Shown in pieces: positions 21,920-29,969 of a DNA stretch of 38,742 nucleotides. A program made the position numbers and the translations under genes. Under the pieces are notes generated by a model that saw nothing but the letters and a program-made list of their open reading frames with translations, made no database searches and was not told where the DNA came from. The DNA is from Oscillospiraceae bacterium (GTDB taxonomy: Bacteria > Bacillota > Clostridia > Oscillospirales > Ruminococcaceae), in contig JAFSEN010000026.1 of NCBI GenBank assembly GCA_017435745.1, positions 1 through 38,742 on the forward strand. The letters are read 5' to 3'. Each line of letters begins with the position of its first letter. The stretch's first letter is position 1.

Positions 21920-22147
21920 TCAGAACTTAAGGTTTTCCTCTTCTGCCGGAACTTCTTCGTTTACTTCGCAATCGCAGCAAACTTCCTCTTCAGGGAATTC
22001 TTCAAAAAGTTCGTCATCGCAGCAGCAATCGCAGCAATCATCACAGCAGCAGCCTTTTTTCTTGGTAAGGAAATAAACAGCTGCAGCACCGGCGGCGATA
22101 AGAGTGAGCGCACCGACAACAATTCCGATAACAGTACCGAATTTCAT
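21920..22147 (-). CDS. small Cys-rich membrane protein, 75 aa
   Basis: One N-terminal transmembrane helix (about 4-28) followed by KKKG and a striking Cys/Asp cluster (CCCDDCCDCCC, residues 33-43), then CCDC near 57-60 and a Glu-rich tail. The basic residues after the helix suggest a cytosolic tail, which could bind metal. The chosen start has AAAGGTGG eight bases upstream; an in-frame GTG at 22267 would add 40 residues and cannot be excluded. Family not recognised. Confidence 0.7.
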   Translation of the reverse strand: MKFGTVIGIVVGALTLIAAGAAAVYFLTKKKGCCCDDCCDCCCDDELFEEFPEEEVCCDCEVNEEVPAEEENLKF

Positions 22148-22349
22148 AGTTCTACCACCTTTCAAAAACTTCCTGGTATTGTTTTTTATTTTCAGCTTTT
22201 TTGCTTCAAATTTATCATAAGCGTCAACGATGGTTCTCATGGTTTCAATCGCTGTAACAATGTTCACCGAAAACGCCTTCTTTCAAGAATTTTACTGTAC
22301 AATAAATAATAACACATATTTTCCTTTTCGGCAAGTGCCAATATAATAT

Positions 22350-23942
22350 TTAATCATAATTTAACAATTGGATTTTTTCGCATATCCTTTTAAAAACCGG
22401 CGCGGCAAAATCCCCGCCGGAATTCATTCCTTCCGCAAAAACCGCAACGGCATATTTTGGGTTTTCTGCCGGGAAGAAACCCACGAACCAGGCGTGGATT
22501 ATTTCGTTTCCCTCTTCATCAAACTGACCGGTCTGGGCAGATGCGGTTTTTCCCCCTGCTGTGCCTTCCTTTGGTTTTGCGTTTTCGCCGCTTCCGTTTT
22601 CAACAACGTTTATCATCATCTTTTTTAAAATATCCGCGCTTTTTTTGCTCATAACCGGATTTTCGCTGTAATCCGGGGTCGGTTCCCAATTTCCGTTTCT
22701 GTCATAAGTTCCCAGAACAAGTTTTGGAACAACAGCTTTTCCTCCGTTTGCTGCCGAAGAGGCAAGACAGGCAAGCTGCACCGGTGTTGCAAGAAGTTTT
22801 CCCTGGCCGAAGGCAAAACTTGCAAGAACCGTTTTTGAAAAAAGCTCCTCTTCCGTTGGCAGGTTGCCGCCGGAGGAAAAAAGCCCTTCGCCAAAATCCG
22901 TTTTTGTTCCAAAACCGATGTTCTTTGCCGTTTCAAGAATTCTTTTTCCGCCGATTTCCATTGCAAGGTCAATGAAATACGGGTTGCAGGATATTTCAAG
23001 CGCTTTTTCCATATCGATTTCGCCGTGCCCCAATTCCCAATGGCATTTATATATTCTTCCGTCAATTTCAATGCTTCCGGTACATTCGAATTTGCGCTCC
23101 GGTGAAATTCCGCTTTCAAGAGCGGCAGCCGCCACCACAAGTTTCCATGTGGAACCTACGGTATATGCTGAAAAAGCTCTGTTCACAAAAGGGGAACCTT
23201 TTTCGTTAAGATAATCCGCAATTCTTCCCGGTTCAAAATCCGGAACGGAAGCGCAGGCGAGGATCTCGCCGTTTTCCACATCCATTACAACCGCCGCGCC
23301 TTTTTCCGTTTCTTCCGAAAGGATTTTTTCCGCCGCTTTTTGAATTTCAAGATCCAGCGTCAGAACAACGCCGCTTTTATCAAAAACCCTTTCTTCCGAA
23401 AGATTTATTTCTCCGCCGGCAAAAAGTCTTCCCGTTCCGTCGGTGGAATAGGAAACCGAAACAGAAGACCCGTTTTTTTCAAGAAAACCGTTATAACTTT
23501 TTTCAATTCCAGAAACGCCTTTTCCTCCGTTTATATATCCTATAATATGCGCGGCGGCGGTGTTTTCCGAAAAGCGTTTGGGATACGAAAAATTATATAT
23601 TCCTTCCCCCTCAATTATAATTCCGCCTATATCCACCACCGAAGGTTCGGTTTTTCCGAATATTTCAGCCATTGTGTCCCTGTCGAGATATCCGCTTAAT
23701 GCAGACACTTCAAGAATATCCGGAAAAACAAGAAGCTTTCTTTCGTAATTTCTGTTCACAAACGGAACGAAATTGCGGTCAAAAATCCCCGCTCTTGTTT
23801 TTTCAAGCGTAAGGGTCCTTCTGCTGTTCAAAACCGAAGCTTTCATATATGTCCCTTCTTTTGCAATAACCGCCGTTCTCAGCATTACAGCCCCGAGAGA
23901 TATTACAAAAGCACAGAGAAAAATCACCATTCTTTTCTTCAA
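22350..23942 (-). CDS. penicillin-binding protein, transpeptidase (SpoVD/FtsI/PbpA type)
   Basis: 530-aa class B-type peptidoglycan transpeptidase: one N-terminal membrane anchor (about 5-25), a dimerisation region, and a transpeptidase domain from about 190. The catalytic Ser264 is in STWK, SCN is at 318-320, and the third motif is KTAS (465-468), where most family members have KTG. The GVSGIEKSYN motif is at about 142-151. The start TTG at 23942 has GGGGGAAG seven bases upstream; the ATG at 23930 is an alternative. Longer upstream frames run into the tRNA on the other strand. Exact paralogue (division, sporulation or elongation) is not decided by sequence. Confidence 0.9.
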   Translation of the reverse strand: MKKRMVIFLCAFVISLGAVMLRTAVIAKEGTYMKASVLNSRRTLTLEKTRAGIFDRNFVPFVNRNYERKLLVFPDILEVSALSGYLDRDTMAEIFGKTEPSVVDIGGIIIEGEGIYNFSYPKRFSENTAAAHIIGYINGGKGVSGIEKSYNGFLEKNGSSVSVSYSTDGTGRLFAGGEINLSEERVFDKSGVVLTLDLEIQKAAEKILSEETEKGAAVVMDVENGEILACASVPDFEPGRIADYLNEKGSPFVNRAFSAYTVGSTWKLVVAAAALESGISPERKFECTGSIEIDGRIYKCHWELGHGEIDMEKALEISCNPYFIDLAMEIGGKRILETAKNIGFGTKTDFGEGLFSSGGNLPTEEELFSKTVLASFAFGQGKLLATPVQLACLASSAANGGKAVVPKLVLGTYDRNGNWEPTPDYSENPVMSKKSADILKKMMINVVENGSGENAKPKEGTAGGKTASAQTGQFDEEGNEIIHAWFVGFFPAENPKYAVAVFAEGMNSGGDFAAPVFKRICEKIQLLNYD

Positions 23943-24019
23943 AAAAATCTTCCCCCTTTTATTAAAAAAGTCTTGGCGGTAATCAAAATAAATAATCAAA
24001 AAATTTTTAAAAAAAGTTC

Positions 24020-24048
24020 TTGACATTTCTGTTTCAAGCTGATATAAT
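24020..24048 (+). promoter_or_regulatory. promoter of tRNA-Leu
   Basis: Consensus -35 TTGACA (24020-24025), 17-base spacer, consensus -10 TATAAT (24043-24048), about 20 bases before the tRNA 5' end. Confidence 0.93.
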
Positions 24049-24068
24049 AACTCATGCAGTCGAAAAAC

Positions 24069-24152
24069 GCGGTAGTGCTGGAATAGGCAGACAGGCACGT
24101 TTGAGGGGCGTGTGTCTTTGACGTATGGGTTCAAGTCCCATTTACCGCACCA
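24069..24152 (+). tRNA. tRNA-Leu (anticodon GAG)
   Basis: 84-nt class II tRNA with acceptor GCGGTAG / TTACCGC, anticodon loop TTGAGGG giving anticodon GAG, a variable arm (GTGTCTTTGAC region), T-arm GGGTTCAAGTCCC and encoded CCA. It reads CUC/CUU leucine codons. Strong promoter upstream and terminator directly downstream. Confidence 0.96.
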
Positions 24153-24185
24153 AAAGGTCACTAACTTTTGTTAGTGACCTTTTTT
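24153..24185 (+). terminator. terminator of tRNA-Leu
   Basis: AAAGGTCACTAAC / GTTAGTGACC with a TTTT loop and a TTTTTT tail, starting at the base after CCA. Confidence 0.93.
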
Positions 24186-24215
24186 GTTTATAAAATTAAA
24201 CGCGGAGGAAAAACT

Positions 24216-24401
24216 ATGGAAAAATTTGTTCCCTTTGAAAAACTTTCCAAAAAGAAACAGCGTGAACTCAATCTTTTAAAACGAAAAGATTGGGGCGAAC
24301 TTAACCCCGTTACCAGAAAACCGGAAAACCCAAAAGCTTATAACAGACGAAAGGCACAGAACCGAAACGATTTCGATCCTGTGCCTTTTTTTATTTATTA
24401 A
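24216..24401 (+). CDS. small basic hypothetical protein, 61 aa
   Basis: Very basic small protein (KKKQRELNLLKRKDW, then NPVTRKPENPKAYNRRK). The pattern 'KK.QR..L...KR..W....PVTR......YNRKK' recurs in short uncharacterised Clostridia proteins, as far as I recall. The ATG at 24216 has GCGGAGG eight bases upstream. The last codons overlap the transcription terminator (24350-24392), which gives the odd FDPVPFFIY end. Possibly RNA- or ribosome-associated given its charge; that is a guess. Confidence 0.7.
   Translation: MEKFVPFEKLSKKKQRELNLLKRKDWGELNPVTRKPENPKAYNRRKAQNRNDFDPVPFFIY
24350..24392 (+). terminator. terminator overlapping the end of the 61-aa gene
   Basis: AAAGGCACAG / CTGTGCCTTT with an 18-base loop, then TTTTATTTATT. 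The stem lies inside the coding region of the 61-aa protein. Confidence 0.85.
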
Positions 24402-24417
24402 TATCTCTCTTCCGGCT

Positions 24418-25548
24418 TTATTCGTTTATCTTAACAGAAACACCGTTAACTTCAACCCCTTCGTCCGCGGGGATCATAATATATTTTCTTCCGTTTACAA
24501 CTTTTGTTTCAACAAGATAGGAAAATTCCGGCGCAACGGAAATTTTAACCTGGGGAGTTACAACTTCGAACTTTTTGCTTTCGATAATGTTCTGGGGCTT
24601 AAGGGGTTTGTCCTCTCCAAACTGTTTTTTAACCTTTTCTTTGAAAACCTCGACTTTTTCTTTTGCAACGCCGCTGGATTCAAGAATATTGCCAACTTCC
24701 CTTGTGCTTAAATCGAGCTGAGCGGGATTTTTGCTTTCCTTGTGTTCAACAATGCGTTCGCAAATCTGTTCATGTACGGACTGGATTATATCAAAGCTGC
24801 AATCTTCTTCAAGAGTTTCGGTAAGCACTTCCTGAAAAGTCATCTTCTGTTCGCCGGCAGACATCGGAACTTCCGTTTTAAAAACAGAATCAATAAATTC
24901 CTGCTGCATCATATCGGTGTCTTTCATATAGAAAAGAGCGTTGTAAATATTGGCGGCTCTGTCGTCAAAGCACGGGAACATAAAACCAAGTTCCGGCGCG
25001 GCAACAGTCTGGGGGAAAGTGCAGTTGTGGAACGCGCTTTGGTCAATAACGTAACCAAGTTCGGTTTTGCTTTCGTTTACCGGACAAACGGAACATACAA
25101 AATAGCTGAAAACCGTTTCGGAAGCATCTTCCATGGAAAGTTCATCAGTCCCTTTAAACGGAACGTCATAGCGGTCCGCACCGAGAAGGATTATATAGTT
25201 GCAATCAAGATTCACCGCCGGAATTATTTTTTTATAAAGCGCTTCGCGAAGTTCCGGGTTATCGATATCTTTCCGGATATCCATAAGGAGCTTATGTTCC
25301 TCACCTTCCATTACCTGCCGGGTGGAAAACTCAATATCGATAAGGTTTTTTCCAAGGGATCCGGAAAGAGCCTTTTTAAAAAGCGCCATATACCTTTCCC
25401 CTTCGGATTGGGGCATCACCGCAACCGGTTCTTCGATATATGCGATTATTTCTTTCATCTGGTTTACAAAACAGCCGTAAACTTTGCCCATGCAGTTTTT
25501 ATCAAGAGCAAGACGGCGGCGGATTTCATTGAGTTCTTTCTGATTCAT
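24418..25548 (-). CDS. DUF4317 family protein
   Basis: 376-aa cytosolic protein of the DUF4317 family, common in Clostridia and of unknown function. Visible features are the N-terminal MNQKELNEIRRRL, GKVYGCFVN, a central YDVPFKG, a Cys-containing YFVCSVCPV strand, FPCFDDRAANIYNALFYMKD, and a C-terminal KVVNGRKYIMIPADEGVEVN strand pair. Start ATG at 25548. Single-gene unit; neighbours give no functional clue. Confidence 0.88.
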   Translation of the reverse strand: MNQKELNEIRRRLALDKNCMGKVYGCFVNQMKEIIAYIEEPVAVMPQSEGERYMALFKKALSGSLGKNLIDIEFSTRQVMEGEEHKLLMDIRKDIDNPELREALYKKIIPAVNLDCNYIILLGADRYDVPFKGTDELSMEDASETVFSYFVCSVCPVNESKTELGYVIDQSAFHNCTFPQTVAAPELGFMFPCFDDRAANIYNALFYMKDTDMMQQEFIDSVFKTEVPMSAGEQKMTFQEVLTETLEEDCSFDIIQSVHEQICERIVEHKESKNPAQLDLSTREVGNILESSGVAKEKVEVFKEKVKKQFGEDKPLKPQNIIESKKFEVVTPQVKISVAPEFSYLVETKVVNGRKYIMIPADEGVEVNGVSVKINE

Positions 25549-25673
25549 AAAAATACCTCTTTGGCTTTTTCGAAATTACGGGGTATATTGTAGCACATTT
25601 TTTAATTTTCCGCCACATAAAAAGCGCTGCTCAAGGTGCATTTTGCAATGGATATCTGCCGTTAGGGGCAAAA

Positions 25674-25710
25674 AAACAGAGGCACTTTCTTTGCGAAAGC
25701 GCCTCTGTTT
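25674..25710 (-). terminator. terminator after the TSCPD gene
   Basis: AAACAGAGGC / GCCTCTGTTT with a T-run on the minus strand, 19 bases after the stop at 25729. Confidence 0.85.
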
Positions 25711-25728
25711 TGAATGCCGATTTATATT

Positions 25729-25989
25729 TTATGCGTTTGCCTGTTCCTTTGCCCAAATAAGGCCTTTTGCAAGCTGGTCAGCGCAGGAAGTTCCTCTTCC
25801 GGCGCAATCGTTTCCAAGAAGGCGGTCGATAATGTCGTCGGCTTTCCAACCTTCGAGAATTTTCGGAATTGCCTGAAGGTTTCCGGGGCATCCGCCGAGG
25901 AAAACGATGTTGGTAACAATTCCGTTTTCGTCCATATCAAAGCTGATTTTTTTGGAGCAGGTTCCTGCGGTTTTGTAATCGTAATGCAT
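25729..25989 (-). CDS. TSCPD domain protein (TIGR03905 family)
   Basis: 86-aa protein matching the short stand-alone TSCPD family: TAGTCSKKISFDMDENGIV, a FLGGCPGNLQAIPKILEG core, and RGTSCADQLAKGLIWAKE. The same domain occurs at the C-terminus of some B12-dependent ribonucleotide reductases, where its Cys residues are thought to bind metal. The stand-alone role is unknown. Three bases after the RlmA-like gene, so co-transcribed. Confidence 0.92.
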   Translation of the reverse strand: MHYDYKTAGTCSKKISFDMDENGIVTNIVFLGGCPGNLQAIPKILEGWKADDIIDRLLGNDCAGRGTSCADQLAKGLIWAKEQANA

Positions 25990-25992
25990 TTT

Positions 25993-26820
25993 TTATTTCT
26001 CCTTTTTGTAAATATGGATATCAAAGGCAACCTCAGTCGAAAGGCTTTCGAACTTCGAAAGTTTTTCCGCACCTTTTGCGGAGGTTTTCCAGTAATACGG
26101 GGTCATCTGGAAAAGGGCAAAAATATCCTCTTTCGTTTTTATAAGAGTTTCGTAGCGAACGCGTTTTGTCGTAACGTGCTCAAAACCTTCGTAAGGGGTA
26201 TCCTCTTCCTTGTTTTCGTATGGAACGTCATAAATTGCCGCTTTCAGCTGCCAAAGATGTCTTGCCGCCGGAACAACATATATGTAATATCCGCCGCTTT
26301 TGAGCACCCTTTTGTATTCGCCGATGCTCAAAGGACTGAAAACGTTCAGAAGTATATCAAAACTTTCGTCCCGAACCGGAATATCGAAAACCGAAGCCAC
26401 CGCAAAATCAACTTCCTTGGTGCGTTTTGCGGCGCGTTTTACCGAAGGACGGCTTATATCGAAACCGGCAATTTTCGCCTTTGGAATACGGTTTTTAAGC
26501 TCTTTTGCAATGTTGGAAGTATAATAACCTTCGCCGCAGCCGCAATCGAGCACAGAAATTTCGTTGCTGCTTGAAAGTTCGAGCACCGTTTGGCAAAGTT
26601 CCCGCAAAAGCGGTTCGTAATATCCTTTATCAAGAAACGCAGAGCGGGAAGCAGCCATTTCTTTGCTGTCGCCGGGAACTTTTGAATTCATCTTGTTGGG
26701 CGGCAGAAGATGAACATAACCCTCGGCGGAAATATCAAAACTGTGGCCGTGCTCGCATTTCAGCGAGCGGTCGTTTTTCTCAAGCTTTGTCTTGCAAAGC
26801 GGACATCTGAAAATACTCAT
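25993..26820 (-). CDS. 23S rRNA (guanine-N1) methyltransferase, RlmA family
   Basis: 275-aa SAM-dependent methyltransferase. An N-terminal zinc module (Cys6, Cys9, Cys22, His26) is followed by GHSFDISAEGYVHLLP, then the SAM motif VLDCGCGEGYYT and the RlmA-type NVFSPLSIGEYKRVLKSGG segment. RlmA enzymes methylate G745 or G748 in helix 35 of 23S rRNA; which base is unclear here. The ATG at 26820 is used; a GTG at 26826 overlapping the DUF1294 stop (GTGA) is an alternative. Confidence 0.9.
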   Translation of the reverse strand: MSIFRCPLCKTKLEKNDRSLKCEHGHSFDISAEGYVHLLPPNKMNSKVPGDSKEMAASRSAFLDKGYYEPLLRELCQTVLELSSSNEISVLDCGCGEGYYTSNIAKELKNRIPKAKIAGFDISRPSVKRAAKRTKEVDFAVASVFDIPVRDESFDILLNVFSPLSIGEYKRVLKSGGYYIYVVPAARHLWQLKAAIYDVPYENKEEDTPYEGFEHVTTKRVRYETLIKTKEDIFALFQMTPYYWKTSAKGAEKLSKFESLSTEVAFDIHIYKKEK

Positions 26821-26822
26821 AT

Positions 26823-27077
26823 TCACTCAAAAAGATAAACCAATACACCGAGATGTACGGCCATGAGCACCGGCAAAAGAACGGTGAATTTAAGATGTTT
26901 TGTTTTATGCCTAAAAATTTCCATTCCCGCAAAAGCCCCGAAAGCGCCGCCCATTGCGGCAACCCCGATAAGCGCCTTTTCGGAAATCCGCCACATATCT
27001 TTTTTTGCAAAATATTTATCTGCGCCGTACATTAAAAACGCGGCTATATTTATAGCAATATAATAAGGAATTATCAT
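26823..27077 (-). CDS. DUF1294 family membrane protein
   Basis: 84-aa integral membrane protein of the DUF1294 family (YsdA-like): helix with AINIAAFLMYGADKYFAKK, then WRISEKALIGVAAMGGAFGAFAGM and FRHKTKHLKF, then a last helix. These are the family's hallmark motifs; function unknown. The ATG at 27077 follows AAGGTGG; an in-frame GTG at 27092 overlaps that site. Its end overlaps a possible start of the RlmA gene, so the three genes (27077 to 25729) form one operon. Confidence 0.9.
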   Translation of the reverse strand: MIIPYYIAINIAAFLMYGADKYFAKKDMWRISEKALIGVAAMGGAFGAFAGMEIFRHKTKHLKFTVLLPVLMAVHLGVLVYLFE

Positions 27078-27140
27078 TTTACCGAAAACCACCTTGGAAA
27101 GATTCAGTTTATTTTATCATTATTGGGCAAAAAGGTCAAA

Positions 27141-28178
27141 TTAAAGGACAAACATTACTCCAAAGCCCTGTTTTTCCATTTCTTCCGCAAATTCTGCGGC
27201 AATTTCTTCCGGAACGATTGCCTGAACCGATTTTGAATAAGTTCCGCAGGTTCTTGCCGCACCCTTTTCTCCGAGAAATTCCCTTGCAGCAATAAGCGCC
27301 GGGGGTTCTTCGGAACTTTCCGCAGATTCCCGATACACTCTAAGGAATTCAGCAAAATCCCTATTTTCAAGAGCCTCGGCCTCTTCCTTTGCCCTTCTTG
27401 TTTCCTCAAAATAACGGAGCGCGCGCAAAACCGCTTTTTCTCCGCATTTTTGGCGAAGAATCGGAAACAGGGCAATAAATTCCGCTTCGTCCGCTTCGGA
27501 AAGAACCGTGTAACCCATATTCCATGCAACAATTCCCATATCCCGGACTGTTTCCAGGTAATCGTCCGTAAGGTCAGCACGGCTTTCCCCGCAGTCTATT
27601 ACCGCAACCGTGTATCCGTTTTTCAAAAAATCGAAATCAATTTTCCTGAATCGGGGCATTTCCGGGTCGGAAAAATCCGCAAAAACCGTTCCGCCAACGG
27701 CGCATATAAGCTGGTCCGTAAGTCCGCAGGGTTTTCCGAAAAAATCGCTTTCCGCAATTTTTCCAAATTGGGCAAGGCGCAAAGCCGGGACGCTGTTTTC
27801 GAAGAAAAGCCCGCTTATAATTTTTCCTATAAGAATTTCAAAGGCCGCAGAAGAGGAAAGCCCATTTTCGGAAGGAATATCGGAAGATATTTTTGCGTCA
27901 AAGCCGCCGAAGATATTTCTGCTTTCGATAAAACAGTTCATAATTCCGCGGACAAGGGCGGCGGAAGTTTCCGCTTCTTCCGCTCTGGGTTCTGTGTCGC
28001 CGATTTCTATATCAAAACTTCCGAACCCTTCGGATTCAATATGTATGGTGTCCGTTCCGTTGGGCTTTGCAAAAGCGCGGATTCCCTGTTCAGTTACTGC
28101 GCCTAAAACACATCCGCCCTGGTGGTCGGTGCGGTTTCCTCCGATTTCGGTTACTCCGCCTGCAAAAAATTCGAACAC
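27141..28178 (-). CDS. divergent galactokinase-like GHMP kinase family protein
   Basis: 345-aa protein with the galactokinase/GHMP layout. The N-terminal FFAGGVTEIGGNRTDHQGG corresponds to the sugar motif GRVNLIGEHTDYNGG, the ATP loop is SDIPSENGLSSSAA (about 99-112), CGLTDQL carries the catalytic-type Asp, and the C-terminal third motif position reads CGTYSKSVQ. Key changes are Arg to Gly and Glu-His to Asn-Arg in the sugar motif, and loss of the usual GxGFGG glycine loop. Substrate use, or even kinase activity, is doubtful. Start GTG at 28178 behind GGCGGGG; a TGA lies upstream in frame. No gal genes are nearby. Divergent from tgt. Confidence 0.8.
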   Translation of the reverse strand: MFEFFAGGVTEIGGNRTDHQGGCVLGAVTEQGIRAFAKPNGTDTIHIESEGFGSFDIEIGDTEPRAEEAETSAALVRGIMNCFIESRNIFGGFDAKISSDIPSENGLSSSAAFEILIGKIISGLFFENSVPALRLAQFGKIAESDFFGKPCGLTDQLICAVGGTVFADFSDPEMPRFRKIDFDFLKNGYTVAVIDCGESRADLTDDYLETVRDMGIVAWNMGYTVLSEADEAEFIALFPILRQKCGEKAVLRALRYFEETRRAKEEAEALENRDFAEFLRVYRESAESSEEPPALIAAREFLGEKGAARTCGTYSKSVQAIVPEEIAAEFAEEMEKQGFGVMFVL

Positions 28179-28311
28179 AGTTCCCCGCCTTTCTCTTTGC
28201 TGATGGATTCATTTTATCATAAAAGAAGGCTTCCGTAAATAATTTATTTCTGTCGCTTTTTCCGCTTTTTTGTGGTATTATATTTCCATATCAAACCCAC
28301 CGGAGGAAACA

Positions 28312-29445
28312 ATGTACGAAATTTTAAAAACCTGCGGAAAAGCCCGCAGAGCAAGGCTCGAAACTCCCCATGGCGTTATTGAAACGCCGGTTTTTATGAA
28401 TGTCGGAACTGCCGCAGCCATCCGCGGCGGGGCTTCCACCGATGACCTTAGGGAAATCGGCACCCTTGTTGAACTTTCGAACACATATCATCTTCATATG
28501 CAGCCGGGCGAGGACCTTATTGCAAAGCTTGGCGGACTTCACAAGTTTATGAACTGGGATAAACCCGTTCTTACGGATTCCGGCGGTTTCCAGGTTTTTT
28601 CGCTCCATAATCTCCGCCGCATCAAGGAAGAAGGAGCATATTTCACTTCCTACATTGACGGGCGGAAAATATTTATGGGCCCGGAAGAATCCATGCAGAT
28701 ACAGTCAAAGCTCGGCAGCGACATTGCCATGGCTTTTGACGAATGTATTGAAAACCCCGCTCCCCGGGATTACGTTGAAAAATCCGTTGCAAGAACAACC
28801 CGCTGGCTCCGCCGCTGCATTGCCGAACACAAAAAACTTTCCGAAGATCCTGAAACAATAAACCCGGGCCAGCTTCTTTTCGGAATCAACCAGGGCGGAA
28901 CTTTTGACGATATCCGAATCGGACATATGAAAGAAATCGCGGCAATCGAAGGGCTCGATGGCTACGCCATCGGCGGGCTTTCCGTCGGCGAAAGCGCGGA
29001 GGAAATGTACCGGATAATCGATTCTGTCGAACTTTTTATGCCGAAGGATAAACCAAGATATCTCATGGGTGTCGGAACTCCGCTCAACATCCTTGAAGGC
29101 GTTCACCGGGGAATCGATTTTTTCGACTGCGTTCTTCCTTTAAGGAACGCCCAGCATGGAAATGTTTTTACATGGAACGGAAAAGTCCGCATCCTTGCGG
29201 AAAAATTTAAATTCGACGGCACACCCATCGACGAAAATTGCAAATGCCCTGCCTGCCGCAGTTACAGCAAAGGATATATCCGCCACCTTTTAAAAGCGGA
29301 CGAACGACTTGGAATGCGCCTTTGCGTTCTCCATAACCTTTGGTTCTATAACGAGATGATGGCGAAAATACGCGAAGAAATCGAAAACGGAACTTTTGAG
29401 GAATTTTATCAGAAATACAGAGAGATTCTGGACAAGCAAGTTTAA
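28312..29445 (+). CDS. tgt: queuine/preQ1 tRNA-ribosyltransferase
   Basis: 377-aa bacterial TGT, which swaps guanine 34 for preQ1 in tRNAs with GUN anticodons. Visible are NTYHLHMQPG (57-66), DSGGFQVFS (Asp89 region), the QSKLGSDIAMAFDEC stretch, GINQGG, GGLSVGE, LMGVGTP, the nucleophile region GIDFFDCVLPLRNAQHG, and the zinc site CKCPACRSY...H. ATG at 28312 with GGAGG upstream. A terminator follows the stop. Monocistronic here; no queuosine biosynthesis genes are in the window. Confidence 0.97.
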   Translation: MYEILKTCGKARRARLETPHGVIETPVFMNVGTAAAIRGGASTDDLREIGTLVELSNTYHLHMQPGEDLIAKLGGLHKFMNWDKPVLTDSGGFQVFSLHNLRRIKEEGAYFTSYIDGRKIFMGPEESMQIQSKLGSDIAMAFDECIENPAPRDYVEKSVARTTRWLRRCIAEHKKLSEDPETINPGQLLFGINQGGTFDDIRIGHMKEIAAIEGLDGYAIGGLSVGESAEEMYRIIDSVELFMPKDKPRYLMGVGTPLNILEGVHRGIDFFDCVLPLRNAQHGNVFTWNGKVRILAEKFKFDGTPIDENCKCPACRSYSKGYIRHLLKADERLGMRLCVLHNLWFYNEMMAKIREEIENGTFEEFYQKYREILDKQV

Positions 29446-29451
29446 CAAAAA

Positions 29452-29479
29452 AGCCCCTTCTGAACAAGGGGATTTTTTT
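29452..29479 (+). terminator. terminator of tgt
   Basis: GCCCCTT / AAGGGG with a TTTTTTT tail, seven bases after the stop codon. Confidence 0.85.
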
Positions 29480-29542
29480 GTATGAGGAGGGTATCTTTCG
29501 CCTTCGGTTCAATTATGCATTCCGCACTTTGCATTATGCATT

Positions 29543-29570
29543 AAAAAAAGCACCCTTTGGGTGCTTTTTT
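29543..29570. terminator. bidirectional terminator after the DUF378 gene
   Basis: AAAAAAGCACCC / GGGTGCTTTTTT with a TTT loop, directly beside the DUF378 stop at 29572. Confidence 0.9.
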
Positions 29571-29571
29571 A

Positions 29572-29796
29572 TCAGGTCGCTCTTTCTTCTCTCGGGCGGA
29601 AAAGCAGAGTGATTCCCCAGGCGGCGCCCACGCCCACAAGGGAATATACAATTCTGCTGAGGATCATTTCTGAACCGCCGAAAAGCCAAGCCACAAGGTC
29701 AAAATCCAAAAGGCCGACAAGCCCCCAGTTAAGTCCGCCGATTATGATAAGCGCAAGGGCAAATCTGTCAACCCATGTAATGGCGCTCATATTCAC
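29572..29796 (-). CDS. DUF378 domain-containing membrane protein
   Basis: 74-aa membrane protein with two helices: WVDRFALALIIIGGLNWGLVGL and LSRIVYSLVGVGAAWGITLL. The GGLNWGLVG and RIVYxLVGxA motifs are hallmarks of DUF378. Function unknown. The GTG at 29796 has GGAG nine bases upstream; the ATG at 29790 is the alternative. Confidence 0.92.
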   Translation of the reverse strand: MNMSAITWVDRFALALIIIGGLNWGLVGLLDFDLVAWLFGGSEMILSRIVYSLVGVGAAWGITLLFRPREERAT

Positions 29797-29876
29797 AAAA
29801 AACATCTCCTTTTTTATTTTTGAAAATATTTTTGCCAAAAAAATATTAAATATTCTTTAATATTGCGAAAACCATT

Positions 29877-29905
29877 TTACATTACATCAATTTATATGTT
29901 ATGAT
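29877..29905 (+). promoter_or_regulatory. candidate promoter of the carboxypeptidase gene
   Basis: -35 TTACAT (29877-29882), 17-base spacer, -10 TATGAT (29900-29905), 64 bases before the start at 29970. Confidence 0.6.
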
Positions 29906-29969
29906 ATTATAAATACGGAAAAAATCTTTCACCCTTCCGGCAAAAACTGAAAAGGATGTAAATTATAAT

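Noticed and set aside
22148-22267. 40-residue N-terminal extension of the Cys-rich membrane peptide from a GTG at 22267
   Set aside because: The internal ATG at 22147 has a much better ribosome site and starts right at the membrane helix; kept only as an alternative.
23943-24161. Upstream extension of the penicillin-binding protein frame to 24161
   Set aside because: It runs through the tRNA-Leu gene and its promoter on the other strand; the TTG at 23942 has a good ribosome site.
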